This document shows positions 16,197 to 24,670 of a stretch of DNA of 64,000 nucleotides, piece by piece. The DNA comes from Cetobacterium_A somerae. Lineage in GTDB: Bacteria; Fusobacteriota; Fusobacteriia; Fusobacteriales; Fusobacteriaceae. Numbering within the stretch: position 1 is the stretch's first letter; each line of letters begins with the position of its first letter. The notes under the pieces were generated by a model. That model ran no database searches. It saw only the letters and a program-made list of their open reading frames with translations, and had not been told where the DNA came from. The DNA is taken from NCBI RefSeq assembly GCF_044784365.2, contig NZ_CP173065.2. One strand, given 5' to 3'. The position numbers were made by a program, and so were the translations under genes.

Positions 16197-17393
16197 ATGA
16201 AATTATCAAAAAGAGCATTAGAAATGAATTTTTCACCAATAAGAAAGTTGATTCCTCTGGCCGATGCAGCAGAAGCAAAGGGAATAAAAGTTTATAAATT
16301 AAATATAGGACAACCAAATGTAGTGACACCAGATTCATTTTTTGAAGGATTACATAACTATAAAGAGAAAATAGTTAAATACTCTCATTCACAAGGAATA
16401 CCACAACTATTGGAAAGTTTTGCTAAAAGCTACCAAAAGATGGGAATTAATGTAAAAGAAGAGGATTTATTAATAACTCAGGGTGGTAGTGAGGCTATTA
16501 TGTTTGTCTTAATGGCTATATGTAATGAGGGAGACAATATATTAATACCAGAGCCTTTTTATTCAAACTATACAAGTTTTTGCCAGTTTGCAGGGGCAGA
16601 GGTAGTACCTATTGAAACAACAATAGAAACTAGTTTTCATTTACCGTCAAAGGAAAAAATCGAATCTTTAATAACAGATAAAACAAGAGCTATAATGTTA
16701 TCAAATCCAGTTAATCCAACAGGAACTGTTTATACAAAAGATGAAATAGAGATGATAGCACAGATAGCTAAAGAAAAAGATATATATATAATAGCAGATG
16801 AGGTATATAGACAATTTGTTTATGATGATATTCCTTATACATCTTTTATGCAATTAGATGATGTAAAAGATAGAGTAATACTAGTAGATAGTATATCTAA
16901 ACACTACAGTGCATGTGGAGCAAGAATAGGTCTGATAGCTAGCAAAAATAAAGAGCTAATGAGCTGTATAATGAAGTTTAGCCAAGCTAGACTATGTGTT
17001 TCAACAATTGAACAACATGCAGCATCAAATTTAATAAATACAATGGATAACTATTTAGAAGATGTAAGAATAAAATATCAAAATAGAAGAGATTTATTAT
17101 TTTCATATTTAAATAGAATACCAGGAGTAGTTTGTTATAAACCTCATGGAGCATTTTATGCTTTTGCAAAATTACCAATAGATAATGCAGAAAAATTTGC
17201 AAAATGGTTATTGACAGATTACTCATATGAAAATCAAACGCTTTTATTAGCTCCAGGTCCTGGATTTTATCAAAGCGAAGGAAAAGGAGAGAATGAAGTG
17301 AGATTTTCTTTCTGTACAAGTGTTGATGATATAGAGAATTCGATGATAATTTTAAGAAGAGCATTAGAAGAATACAATAGAATAGAGAGATAA
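16197..17393 (+). CDS. Class I pyridoxal-phosphate aminotransferase (aspartate aminotransferase-like)
   Basis: A 398-residue fold-type I aminotransferase. The N-terminal KLNIGQPNVVTP, the NPVNPTGTVY motif, the DEVYRQFVYD strand, the PLP lysine in DSISKHYSACGARIG and the substrate arginine in EVRFSFC are present. It would exchange amino groups between an amino acid and 2-oxoglutarate; the exact substrate (Asp, Ala or aromatic) is uncertain. ATG 16197 is chosen because AGGAGG lies 6 bases before it; a longer frame starts at TTG 16107 but that is inside the promoter. A bidirectional terminator follows. Confidence 0.9.
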   Translation: MKLSKRALEMNFSPIRKLIPLADAAEAKGIKVYKLNIGQPNVVTPDSFFEGLHNYKEKIVKYSHSQGIPQLLESFAKSYQKMGINVKEEDLLITQGGSEAIMFVLMAICNEGDNILIPEPFYSNYTSFCQFAGAEVVPIETTIETSFHLPSKEKIESLITDKTRAIMLSNPVNPTGTVYTKDEIEMIAQIAKEKDIYIIADEVYRQFVYDDIPYTSFMQLDDVKDRVILVDSISKHYSACGARIGLIASKNKELMSCIMKFSQARLCVSTIEQHAASNLINTMDNYLEDVRIKYQNRRDLLFSYLNRIPGVVCYKPHGAFYAFAKLPIDNAEKFAKWLLTDYSYENQTLLLAPGPGFYQSEGKGENEVRFSFCTSVDDIENSMIILRRALEEYNRIER

Positions 17394-17398
17394 GAAAA

Positions 17399-17428
17399 AG
17401 GAGTTGATTAAATCAACTCCTCTTTTTT
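17399..17428. terminator. Bidirectional terminator between convergent genes
   Basis: AGGAGTTGATT (17399-17409) is the reverse complement of AATCAACTCCT (17411-17421), flanked by an A run on the left and a T run on the right. It serves the plus-strand aminotransferase and overlaps the stop codon of the minus-strand oxidoreductase. Confidence 0.85.
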
Positions 17429-18640
17429 TAAGATATTAGTAACTACTTTTTTAGCATCATTAACAGCAGCAACGACAGTCTTAGGACCAGTAACTACATC
17501 ACCACAAGAAAATACATTTTCTAAAGTTGTTTCAAAATTGTCATTAACAATTACAGTTCCCCATTTTTCAAGACTAATTCTATCTTCAGAAGAGACAATG
17601 TTTTTTTTAGGCCCTTGACTAACAGCAACTATAATCGAGCTATAAGGTATTGCAATGTCAGTATCTTCTAAAGTAACAAGTTTTTTTCTTCCATTTTCAT
17701 CAGTATGCGATTCAGTTCTTAGAAAAATCATAGTATTATCTAAAATTTCTTTTGGAGCATAGTAAAATTTGAAATTTACACCATCTTCTTTTGCTTCAGC
17801 TATTTCAACTTTAGTAGCGGGCATATCTTCTTCACCACGTCTATACATTACTGTTACAGAACTACCCAATCTTTTAGCAACTCTAGCTGCATCCATAGCA
17901 ACATTCCCTCCACCAATAACTAAAACGTTAGGTCCAAGGTTATATGACTCAGGGGAAACAAGGTAGTTAATAGCATAGTGAACATTTCCCTTAGTTTCTC
18001 CTTTTATATCCATAGGTTTAGGATTCCAAACACCAGTTGTAATGATAATATACTTAAAGTCATCATTTTTTAAATTTTGAATAGTATGAGTAGGACCAAC
18101 TAAAGTATTATATTTAATTTTAATACCTAGATTTAAAAGGTATTTTTCAAAAGTATCCATTAACTCTCTAGATAGTCTAAATTCAGGAATACCAAATCTT
18201 AAGACACCACCCAACTTAGAAAAAGCTTCAAATATAGTAACATTAAAGCCTTCTTTAGCTAAGAGAATAGCAGAAGTAATACCAGCAGGTCCTCCGCCAA
18301 TAATAGCTATATCTATTTTTTTATTTTCTTTTTTATTTAAAGGTAATTTAGAAAGATATTCAGTAGAAATTTCTTTTTCAATAAGTGGAAACTCAACAGG
18401 AGTTTCTTTAATTCCCTTTATACAATGACCTTTACATTGTTCTTCATGAGGACATACAATAGAACAAAATATAGATAAAGGATTATTTGTAAATAAAATT
18501 TCTCCAGCTTCATCTATTTTATTTTCTTTAAATAAATTTATAATATTAGGTATGTCTGTGGATATAGGACAATGTATTTTACAAAGTGGTTTTTTGCAAT
18601 TTAAGCAACGGTTAGCTTCTTGTAGTAAATCTATTTTCAA
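17408..18640 (-). CDS. GltD-like FAD/NAD(P)-dependent oxidoreductase with N-terminal Fe-S domain
   Basis: About 410 residues, similar to the small subunit of glutamate synthase. An N-terminal helical domain holds two cysteine clusters, CLNCKKPLCKIHC and CSIVCPHEEQCKGHC, which bind 4Fe-4S in this family. Then come an FAD Rossmann fold (IAIIGGGPAGITSA), an NAD(P) fold (VLVIGGGNVAMDAARVA) and the C-terminal FAD segment VFSCGDVVTGPKTVV. No GltB or NfnA partner is adjacent, so the electron acceptor is unknown. I place the start at TTG 18640, 6 bases after AGAGGTG; the GTG at 18649 is part of that ribosome site. Confidence 0.85.
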   Translation of the reverse strand: MKIDLLQEANRCLNCKKPLCKIHCPISTDIPNIINLFKENKIDEAGEILFTNNPLSIFCSIVCPHEEQCKGHCIKGIKETPVEFPLIEKEISTEYLSKLPLNKKENKKIDIAIIGGGPAGITSAILLAKEGFNVTIFEAFSKLGGVLRFGIPEFRLSRELMDTFEKYLLNLGIKIKYNTLVGPTHTIQNLKNDDFKYIIITTGVWNPKPMDIKGETKGNVHYAINYLVSPESYNLGPNVLVIGGGNVAMDAARVAKRLGSSVTVMYRRGEEDMPATKVEIAEAKEDGVNFKFYYAPKEILDNTMIFLRTESHTDENGRKKLVTLEDTDIAIPYSSIIVAVSQGPKKNIVSSEDRISLEKWGTVIVNDNFETTLENVFSCGDVVTGPKTVVAAVNDAKKVVTNILKKEELI

Positions 18641-18652
18641 AATAATCACCTC

Positions 18653-18684
18653 TTTAAAAAATGGCTGAGAAAAACTTCTCAGCC
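18653..18684 (-). terminator. Terminator downstream of the alcohol dehydrogenase gene
   Basis: On the minus strand GGCTGAGAA and TTCTCAGCC form a 9-bp stem followed by ATTTTTT. It sits between the alcohol dehydrogenase stop and the oxidoreductase start. Confidence 0.8.
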
Positions 18685-18694
18685 TCTTAAAATA

Positions 18695-19852
18695 TTATAA
18701 TGCTTTTTCGAGAATTTCTCTACTTATTTCTAAAGATAAATCTCCAGTTTCTGATAAAGAAGTTCTATGGTTTTTTTCTAAAGCTAAAATCAAATCATCT
18801 ATTTTATCTTTTGTTATACCATAATCTGAAAGATGAGTTTTAACTCCAAGTTCTTCAAAGAATGAACGAGTTTTCTCAATAGCTTGTTTAATTTTTAAAT
18901 CATTATTAATCTCTTCAATATTCCAAACACGTTCAGCATATTGAATTAATTTCTCTCTTTTTTTCTCTTTTCTAACTTCCCATATAGCTGGTTGAAGTAT
19001 AGCAAGAGTTTTTCCATGGTCGACACCAAACATAGCAGTAATTTCATGACCAATCATATGTGTCGTCCAGTCTTGAGGAACTCCAGCACCAATCAATCCG
19101 TTTAATGCCATAGTAGCACACCAAACAAGGTTAGCACGAGCATCATAGTTAGTTGGTTCTTCAATTGTTGTTTTACCAATTTCAATAAGTGTTTTCAAAA
19201 TTCCTTCAGCAGTTCTATCTTGAAATCTAGCGTCTACAGGATAAGTAACATACTGCTCAACAGTATGAATAAAAGTATCAATAATACCGTTAGCAACTTG
19301 ATTTTTAGGTAAAGTAAATGTTAACGTAGGGTCAAGTATAGAAAATTTTGGAAATGTATGCATACTAAAAACAGGAACTTTTAATCCTTTATGACTGATA
19401 ACAGCTCCATTATTCATTTCAGATCCAGTAGCTGGTAAAGTGACAACAGTTCCTAAAGGAATTGCTGAATCAACTGGAGCTAAATCAAAATCTGGAGTTA
19501 GCAGATTTAGGCAATCACCATCATATTTAGAAGCAAGAGCTATAAATTTAGTTCCATCCATAACAGATCCCCCACCAACAGCAAGAAGAAAATCTATATT
19601 TTCTTTTTTAGCAATATCGACAGCTTTCATTAAAGTTTCATATTGAGGATTTGGTTCAATTCCACCAAATTCAAAGATTTTTCTTCCAGGAAGATTTTTA
19701 ATAACATTTTCTAATGTTCCAAACTTCTTAACAGATCCCCCACCGTAAGTTATTAGCACTTTGGCATTTAAAGGAACTAAAGTATTTAATTGATCTAAAG
19801 TATCTTTTCCAAAAACTATATGAGTTGGGTTATAAAAATTAAAATTTAACAT
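18695..19852 (-). CDS. Iron-containing alcohol dehydrogenase (YqhD/butanol dehydrogenase type)
   Basis: A 385-residue group III alcohol dehydrogenase, probably NADPH-dependent and acting as an aldehyde reductase. The start FNFYNPTHIVFGKDTL is typical of the YqhD/BDH branch; the nucleotide loop is YGGGSVKKFG and the second glycine motif VGGGSVMDGTKF. Metal ligands lie in NGIIDTFIHTVEQY, GHEITAMFGVDHGKT. The MerR-type regulator gene directly upstream and the MerR-style promoter between them suggest induction by toxic aldehydes, as for AdhR/NmlR systems; this is inference. AGGAGG precedes ATG. Confidence 0.92.
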   Translation of the reverse strand: MLNFNFYNPTHIVFGKDTLDQLNTLVPLNAKVLITYGGGSVKKFGTLENVIKNLPGRKIFEFGGIEPNPQYETLMKAVDIAKKENIDFLLAVGGGSVMDGTKFIALASKYDGDCLNLLTPDFDLAPVDSAIPLGTVVTLPATGSEMNNGAVISHKGLKVPVFSMHTFPKFSILDPTLTFTLPKNQVANGIIDTFIHTVEQYVTYPVDARFQDRTAEGILKTLIEIGKTTIEEPTNYDARANLVWCATMALNGLIGAGVPQDWTTHMIGHEITAMFGVDHGKTLAILQPAIWEVRKEKKREKLIQYAERVWNIEEINNDLKIKQAIEKTRSFFEELGVKTHLSDYGITKDKIDDLILALEKNHRTSLSETGDLSLEISREILEKAL

Positions 19853-19882
19853 GAAATCAACCTCCTATTATTAATTAGTGAG

Positions 19883-19913
19883 ATTATAAACCTTAGAGTT
19901 GACTCTAAGTCAA
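19883..19913 (-). promoter_or_regulatory. MerR-type promoter/operator of the alcohol dehydrogenase gene
   Basis: On the minus strand TTGACT (19908-19913) and TATAAT (19883-19888) are separated by 19 bp, the overlong spacer typical of MerR-activated promoters. An inverted repeat, CTTAGAGT-CA-ACTCTAAG, fills the spacer. It lies between the merR-like stop codon and the alcohol dehydrogenase start. Confidence 0.85.
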
Positions 19914-19918
19914 GATAT

Positions 19919-20284
19919 TTATTTACAAGAAATAGAATTATTCTCATACCAAGCAATTTTTAAATCAAGTTTCTTTAAATTATTATTTAATTCTTCAATT
20001 TGTTCTAATATTTTTTTTCTATGTTCTAAAAGAATAGCTAGTCTTTCCTCTTTTGTCTGATCTCCTTTTAAACTTAAATCGACAATTGATTTAATGTCTT
20101 CAATAGTCATTCCAGTATTTTTAAGACACTTAATTATTTCAATCCAAAATATATCATCTTGAGAAAAGGAACGAATTCCATTTTTATTTCGAGCGATATA
20201 TGGCATTAAACCACATTTGTCATAGTATCTAATTGTATGAGACGAAAGACCGACCATTTCAGAAACAGTTTTAATTGAATACAT
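19919..20284 (-). CDS. MerR family transcriptional regulator (AdhR/NmlR-like)
   Basis: The 121-residue protein begins with the winged-helix MerR domain (YSIKTVSEMVGLSSHTIRYYDKCGLMP, then RSFSQDDIFWIEIIKCLKNTGM) and ends with a dimerisation coiled coil (residues ~75-112). It lacks a large effector domain, as in AdhR and NmlR proteins that sense electrophiles through a cysteine. Cysteines here are Cys24, one in the HTH-coil linker and one near the C-terminus (SISCK). Its probable target is the 19-bp-spacer promoter directly downstream. Confidence 0.9.
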   Translation of the reverse strand: MYSIKTVSEMVGLSSHTIRYYDKCGLMPYIARNKNGIRSFSQDDIFWIEIIKCLKNTGMTIEDIKSIVDLSLKGDQTKEERLAILLEHRKKILEQIEELNNNLKKLDLKIAWYENNSISCK

Positions 20285-20297
20285 AAAAATATTCTCC

Positions 20298-21221
20298 TTA
20301 TATATGTAAAATTTTCTTAATTATATCGGACCTAAATATAAGACCAACATATTTATTATTTTCAAGAACATAAATTCTTGTAACACCTTTATTCATAAAT
20401 ATATATGATATCTCCATAAGGGAAGCATCTTTATCAATTGTAATTATTCCTTCTGTTCTATACAGATCTTTTATAGTTGTTATTTTTTCATTTACTAAAT
20501 AATTTTCGAAAGGTTCACCTACGGTAAGAAAACTTAAATCATTTAAAATAGTAGTATGTTTAGGCATACCAAAAGAAATAAGTTCTCGCTCTGTAATTTC
20601 TCCCAAAAAGTTATTATGATTATCAACTACTGGGATTCCAGAAACTCTGTCCATAATAATTCTTTTTGCAATATCTTCTAGAGTGTTATTTTCTTTAGCA
20701 GGGAGTATAGATGTGGTAAATAAGTCTTCAGCGGTAATATTATGATCTATTTCAATTTTCATTTTATTTAAAATTTCAATTGTTTTTTCAGGAGATTTAT
20801 ATTTTAAAATCTCTTTAAAAACATCTTTATTTTTAAGGCAAAGTCTAGAGATTCCAGACATAATTTTAAGGATATTCTTATTTTTTAAAACATCAGCAAC
20901 AATAAGAACAATGAAATCAACAGGTTCTTCTTCACCCATTACATTTTTCATAGTTACATGTTTTTCAGGAAAAGCGATAGAAACAATGATATCATCAAAG
21001 TATTCAAGTCTAGCGTGAGGAATTGCAACACCATTTCCAATATACGTAGAAGCTTCACTCTCTCTTTTTAAAATAGCCCTTTTCATAATCTCTTGTTCTA
21101 CTTTAACTTGCTTATTTGTTTTAGCAAGTTCTTTAAGTAAATTTGTAATAAGTTCCTCAAAGGTTTCTCCTTTTAGGTTAGATATAATCTTATCTTCTGA
21201 AAGATAACTGGACAACTTCAT
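20298..21221 (-). CDS. PTS EIIA (fructose/mannitol type) domain fused to a CBS pair
   Basis: About 307 residues. Residues ~1-150 form a PTS EIIA-2 domain with the phosphorylatable histidine in GNGVAIPHARLEYF. Residues ~165-305 are two CBS motifs (AKRIIMDRVSGIPVVDN and EISYIFMNKGVTRIYVLEN). No EIIB or EIIC is nearby, so it is likely a regulatory sensor rather than a sugar transporter component; CBS pairs usually bind adenine nucleotides. ATG 21221 is preferred because AAGGAGGGG lies before it; the upstream ATG at 21242 is in frame but precedes that ribosome site. The gene is 13 bases from the MerR gene. Confidence 0.82.
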   Translation of the reverse strand: MKLSSYLSEDKIISNLKGETFEELITNLLKELAKTNKQVKVEQEIMKRAILKRESEASTYIGNGVAIPHARLEYFDDIIVSIAFPEKHVTMKNVMGEEEPVDFIVLIVADVLKNKNILKIMSGISRLCLKNKDVFKEILKYKSPEKTIEILNKMKIEIDHNITAEDLFTTSILPAKENNTLEDIAKRIIMDRVSGIPVVDNHNNFLGEITERELISFGMPKHTTILNDLSFLTVGEPFENYLVNEKITTIKDLYRTEGIITIDKDASLMEISYIFMNKGVTRIYVLENNKYVGLIFRSDIIKKILHI

Positions 21222-21305
21222 AATTTGTCCCCTCCTTAACATTATTTAGTATATGTGAACACAAAATAATTATATAACGTTTTTGAATAAATTAAAATAA
21301 AAATT

Positions 21306-21340
21306 GAAAAAAAAACAGCTAAGAAAATATCTTAGCTGTT
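21306..21340 (-). terminator. Terminator of the metG-to-PP-loop gene run
   Basis: On the minus strand AACAGCTAAGA and TCTTAGCTGTT form an 11-bp stem followed by a long T run, just after the stop codon of the PP-loop gene. Confidence 0.9.
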
Positions 21341-21345
21341 AAAAA

Positions 21346-22338
21346 TTACATAGTAATTTGATACTTTTTAATTTTTTCATTTAAATTTTCAAGGTCAACT
21401 GCAGGGATAGTAACGTCTTTTCCATTTAGTAAAATAGTTATTTCTGTAGTTCCTTTAACTTTTGAGTATCTAGAAAATAGATTTAAAGAAAAATCAATCT
21501 CATCTTGTGTCAGATTACCAAATCCAACCATGTGAGGTCCAGGAACCTCTTTTCCTCTAATAAATAAAGAGCCGTAATCTTTAAATTCATTTATTTTTAA
21601 ATTATCTTCTTGCTCTCTTCCAACTATTAAATATTTTCCTTTTTCAAATCTAAAAAATCTTCCAATTTTTAAAAGGTGGAATAGATTAGAGTTTTCATCT
21701 TCTAATAGTCCATCCTCTTCTAGGATTCTAAGTCTCTTTGAATAAGCTGGGTCAGTAAGAAGACATCCTCCACCAGGAGTTGGATAGTCTACAATACCGA
21801 ATTTATCCATTAGTTCCATTTGAGTTTTTCTACTTCTTCCTTGGATATCTAAAAGCTTACTTCTATCAATCCATCCTAATTTTTCAGGTTCACTTTCTGG
21901 TAAAAGCTTTGCTGATAAAGGTCTCACAATAAGATTCTCAAGACCAGGAGAAAGAGCTTTAACTTTTTCTAGAGCTTGATAATTTTGTGACATAGGTCTT
22001 TGTCCTAGAACTTCACCAGAGATAATAAATGAAGCTCCATATTTTTTCATAAGATCACCAGCTGTTTTAAACATTAAAGCATGACAATCGATACAAGGGT
22101 TCATATTCTTTCCACGTCCATGAACAGGATCTTTTAAAATTTCAGTGTGAACACTACTAAAATTAACATACTCTAATTGAACCCCAAGTTGTTTAGCCAT
22201 ATTTTCAGCTTTTTCATTTTTTCCACCAAAGAAATGTGATACAAAGTTAAGAGCTATAACCTCAATTCCTTGATCTTTTATAATTTTAATTGCTAGAGCA
22301 CTATCAAGTCCTCCAGAAAAAAGCGCTAATGCTTTCAT
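21346..22338 (-). CDS. PP-loop ATPase, predicted tRNA/RNA thiolation enzyme with C-terminal NFACT-R-like domain
   Basis: The 330-residue protein starts with a PP-loop, ALFSGGLDSALA, of the kind that adenylates RNA bases or carbonyls in ThiI, MnmA and TtuA. A CIDCH motif near residue 82 and a second cysteine in TPGGGCLLTD may serve in sulfur transfer. From about residue 205 the sequence (KYLIVGREQEDNLKI, then SLFIRGKEVPGPHMV) resembles the NFACT-R/DUF814 RNA-binding domain. I infer tRNA thiouridylation; which base is not known. It is the last gene of the run after sepF. Confidence 0.75.
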   Translation of the reverse strand: MKALALFSGGLDSALAIKIIKDQGIEVIALNFVSHFFGGKNEKAENMAKQLGVQLEYVNFSSVHTEILKDPVHGRGKNMNPCIDCHALMFKTAGDLMKKYGASFIISGEVLGQRPMSQNYQALEKVKALSPGLENLIVRPLSAKLLPESEPEKLGWIDRSKLLDIQGRSRKTQMELMDKFGIVDYPTPGGGCLLTDPAYSKRLRILEEDGLLEDENSNLFHLLKIGRFFRFEKGKYLIVGREQEDNLKINEFKDYGSLFIRGKEVPGPHMVGFGNLTQDEIDFSLNLFSRYSKVKGTTEITILLNGKDVTIPAVDLENLNEKIKKYQITM

Positions 22339-22358
22339 TATTAACCTCCATAAATTAA

Positions 22359-22874
22359 TTATTCGTGGTCAATATCTAAAAAAGTATTTTGTTTTAAATC
22401 ATTTTTTCCATCATATAGGAAGTTGATATTTTTAGGAACAGAAGTAAATACATTTCTACTAATAGGAATCCATTTAGCTTCTTTTATGTTGATTGCACCA
22501 CTTAAAAAATCAAGAATTCTTTGTGCATCTTTTCCATTTACATTTTCTAGATTTAGTGTAACCACTTTATCATTTTTTATATAATCTGCAATTTTTCTAC
22601 ATTCTGCAAAACTTTTTGGATTGACAAAAATTGTTTGACAATCTTCTTGAACAGTATTGTTGATTGGTGTTTTAATTTCTGCTTTAGGAATAGTGTTGTT
22701 AAAAGAAGGAACAACATCTTCCTTAGTGCTATTATTTAATCCAAATTTAGGAGCAGGAGCAGCTAATTCACTTTCCTCTTGATACTCCTCATAATTTTCT
22801 TCATCAGGATCAAAAGTAAGTCCAACACTATCAGTAAAATCTTTAAAAGCATTTTTGAATTTAGTAATTTTCAT
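22359..22874 (-). CDS. sepF: Cell division protein SepF
   Basis: The 171-residue protein has an N-terminal amphipathic helix (MKITKFKNAFKDFTDSVG) expected to bind the membrane, a variable acidic and Pro/Asn-rich linker (~20-85), and the SepF core with FVNPKSFAECRKIADYI and VNGKDAQRILDFLSGA. SepF anchors FtsZ filaments to the membrane and bundles them. Start at ATG 22874 after GGAGGTATCA; the longer frame begins inside that site. Linkage to yggS is seen in many Gram-positive division clusters. Confidence 0.9.
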   Translation of the reverse strand: MKITKFKNAFKDFTDSVGLTFDPDEENYEEYQEESELAAPAPKFGLNNSTKEDVVPSFNNTIPKAEIKTPINNTVQEDCQTIFVNPKSFAECRKIADYIKNDKVVTLNLENVNGKDAQRILDFLSGAINIKEAKWIPISRNVFTSVPKNINFLYDGKNDLKQNTFLDIDHE

Positions 22875-22889
22875 TGATACCTCCATATT

Positions 22890-23561
22890 TTATTCGAATA
22901 TTTTACTACCTACTCTTATAAGAGTTGCTCCCTCTTCAAGAGCTAATTTATAATCATTACTCATTCCCATAGAAAGTTCAGTTAAAGAATCATTGAAATA
23001 AAGAATATTTAACTCATCTTTTAACTCTCTTAATTTTTTAAATCCATTTCTAATAAAATCTTCATTATCGGTATACGGTGCCATTGTCATAAGACCTTTA
23101 ATTTTGATATTTTCAAGAGATAAAAGAGCAGGAATATCATTTAAAAAATCTTGATAATCATAACCCTCTTTACTATCTTCTTGAAAAAGATTTATCTCTA
23201 TTAAAACCTCAATAACCCTATTATGTTCTTTAGCTCTTTTATTAATCTCTTCAGCTAAAGAAAGTTTGTTAATAGAGTGAATCATATCAATGAAACGAGC
23301 AATATATTTAACTTTATTTTTCTGAAGATTTCCAATAAAGTGCCATTTGTGATTAATAGAATAACTTGAAAGCTCCTCATATTTTTTAGTCAAAACTTGA
23401 ACTTTATTCTCTCCTAAAATATGAGCACCACCTTTAAGTACCTCTTTTATAGTCTCAATATCAACATATTTAGTGACAGCAACAAGATTTACTTTTTCAG
23501 GATCTGGAGAGAGTTTTTTTATATCTAATAAGATATCATTAATATTTTCTGAAATTCCCAC
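22890..23561 (-). CDS. PLP homeostasis protein, YggS/PROSC family
   Basis: A 223-residue single-domain PLP-binding TIM barrel. The PLP lysine lies in VNLVAVTKYVD near residue 30; GENKVQ, WHFIGNLQKNK and SMGMSNDYKLAL are the family signatures. It buffers free PLP and affects amino acid metabolism. It starts with GTG after GGAGGAAATT. Gene order yggS-sepF is a recurring neighbourhood. Confidence 0.93.
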   Translation of the reverse strand: MGISENINDILLDIKKLSPDPEKVNLVAVTKYVDIETIKEVLKGGAHILGENKVQVLTKKYEELSSYSINHKWHFIGNLQKNKVKYIARFIDMIHSINKLSLAEEINKRAKEHNRVIEVLIEINLFQEDSKEGYDYQDFLNDIPALLSLENIKIKGLMTMAPYTDNEDFIRNGFKKLRELKDELNILYFNDSLTELSMGMSNDYKLALEEGATLIRVGSKIFE

Positions 23562-23578
23562 AATTTCCTCCTAAATAA

Positions 23579-24655
23579 TTAAATAAATTTACTAAAAACA
23601 TCATTAGCCATGAGAATACCTTTTTTAGATAAAATATATCTAAAATTATTTTTTATTAGAAATCCCTCGTCAACTAAATTATTACAAAGATCTATATATT
23701 TTCCTTTAGGAATAATTCCATCAGGAATAATTCGTAAACCAAGAATATATTCATAAATCTCTTTTTCATCAGAATCTACAAACTCTTCTTCTAAAATAGG
23801 CTTAACGTTATCAGATATTTTAGCATAATATTCAGGAATTTTTAAGACATTTTTATATCTAACATCTTGATAATACCCAGATGCCCCAATTCCGATTCCA
23901 AGATACTCTTCATTTTTCCAGTATTTTGTATTGTGTATAGCTCTTTTTTCTGGAAGGCAGAAATTTGAAATTTCATAATGAATATATCCATTTTTTTGAG
24001 CTTCATCGATAATTAGTTCATACATAGATGCTTCTAAGTCATTATCAGTTTCTTTATAAATTCCAGCTTCAAGTTTACTAAAGAAATCAGTACCCTCTTC
24101 CCAAATTAAAGAATATATAGAGAAGTGCTCAGGTCTTAATGAAAATAGACGATTTAAGTCAGATTTCAGATCCTTTAGAGTCTGGTTTGGTAGGGAAAAC
24201 ATTAAGTCTAAACTGATATTATCAAATCCAGCTTTTCTAGCAAAATAAAAAGCCTCCTCTCCTTCTGAAGAAGAATGGAGTCTACCTAAAGTTTTAAGTA
24301 GTTCATCATTAAAGCTTTGTATTCCAATGCTAACTCTGTTTATACCAGCTTTTTTAAAAAGTTTAAATTTCTCAAGTGTAACTGTTTTTGGATTAACTTC
24401 AAGAGTAATTTCAGCATTATTTTTAATATTTAAATTATTTAAAATTCTGCTAACTTGCTCAGGAGTTAATAAAGAGGGAGTACCTCCCCCAAAATAAACA
24501 GTTTCAAGTGGAAATTTAGGATACATATTAATTTCATTAATAAGTGCAGCTACATATTTTTCTCTCTCTTCATCAGTAGATTTAAAAGATAAAAAATCAC
24601 AATAATTGCATTTATTAAGACAAAAAGGAATATGTATATACATTCCGCTTAACAT
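23579..24655 (-). CDS. hemW: Radical SAM protein HemW (coproporphyrinogen oxidase-like)
   Basis: About 358 residues. The radical SAM cluster motif is IPFCLNKCNYCDF (Cx3Cx2C), followed by ETVYFGGGTPSLL, NRVSIGIQSFND and SLDLMFSLPNQT. HemN-specific N-terminal residues are absent, so HemW, which binds heme and inserts it into cytochromes, is the better name. ATG 24655 is preferred after GGAGGTGCTT; the frame opens 12 bases earlier inside that site. Confidence 0.9.
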   Translation of the reverse strand: MLSGMYIHIPFCLNKCNYCDFLSFKSTDEEREKYVAALINEINMYPKFPLETVYFGGGTPSLLTPEQVSRILNNLNIKNNAEITLEVNPKTVTLEKFKLFKKAGINRVSIGIQSFNDELLKTLGRLHSSSEGEEAFYFARKAGFDNISLDLMFSLPNQTLKDLKSDLNRLFSLRPEHFSIYSLIWEEGTDFFSKLEAGIYKETDNDLEASMYELIIDEAQKNGYIHYEISNFCLPEKRAIHNTKYWKNEEYLGIGIGASGYYQDVRYKNVLKIPEYYAKISDNVKPILEEEFVDSDEKEIYEYILGLRIIPDGIIPKGKYIDLCNNLVDEGFLIKNNFRYILSKKGILMANDVFSKFI

Positions 24656-24670
24656 AAGCACCTCCAAGAT

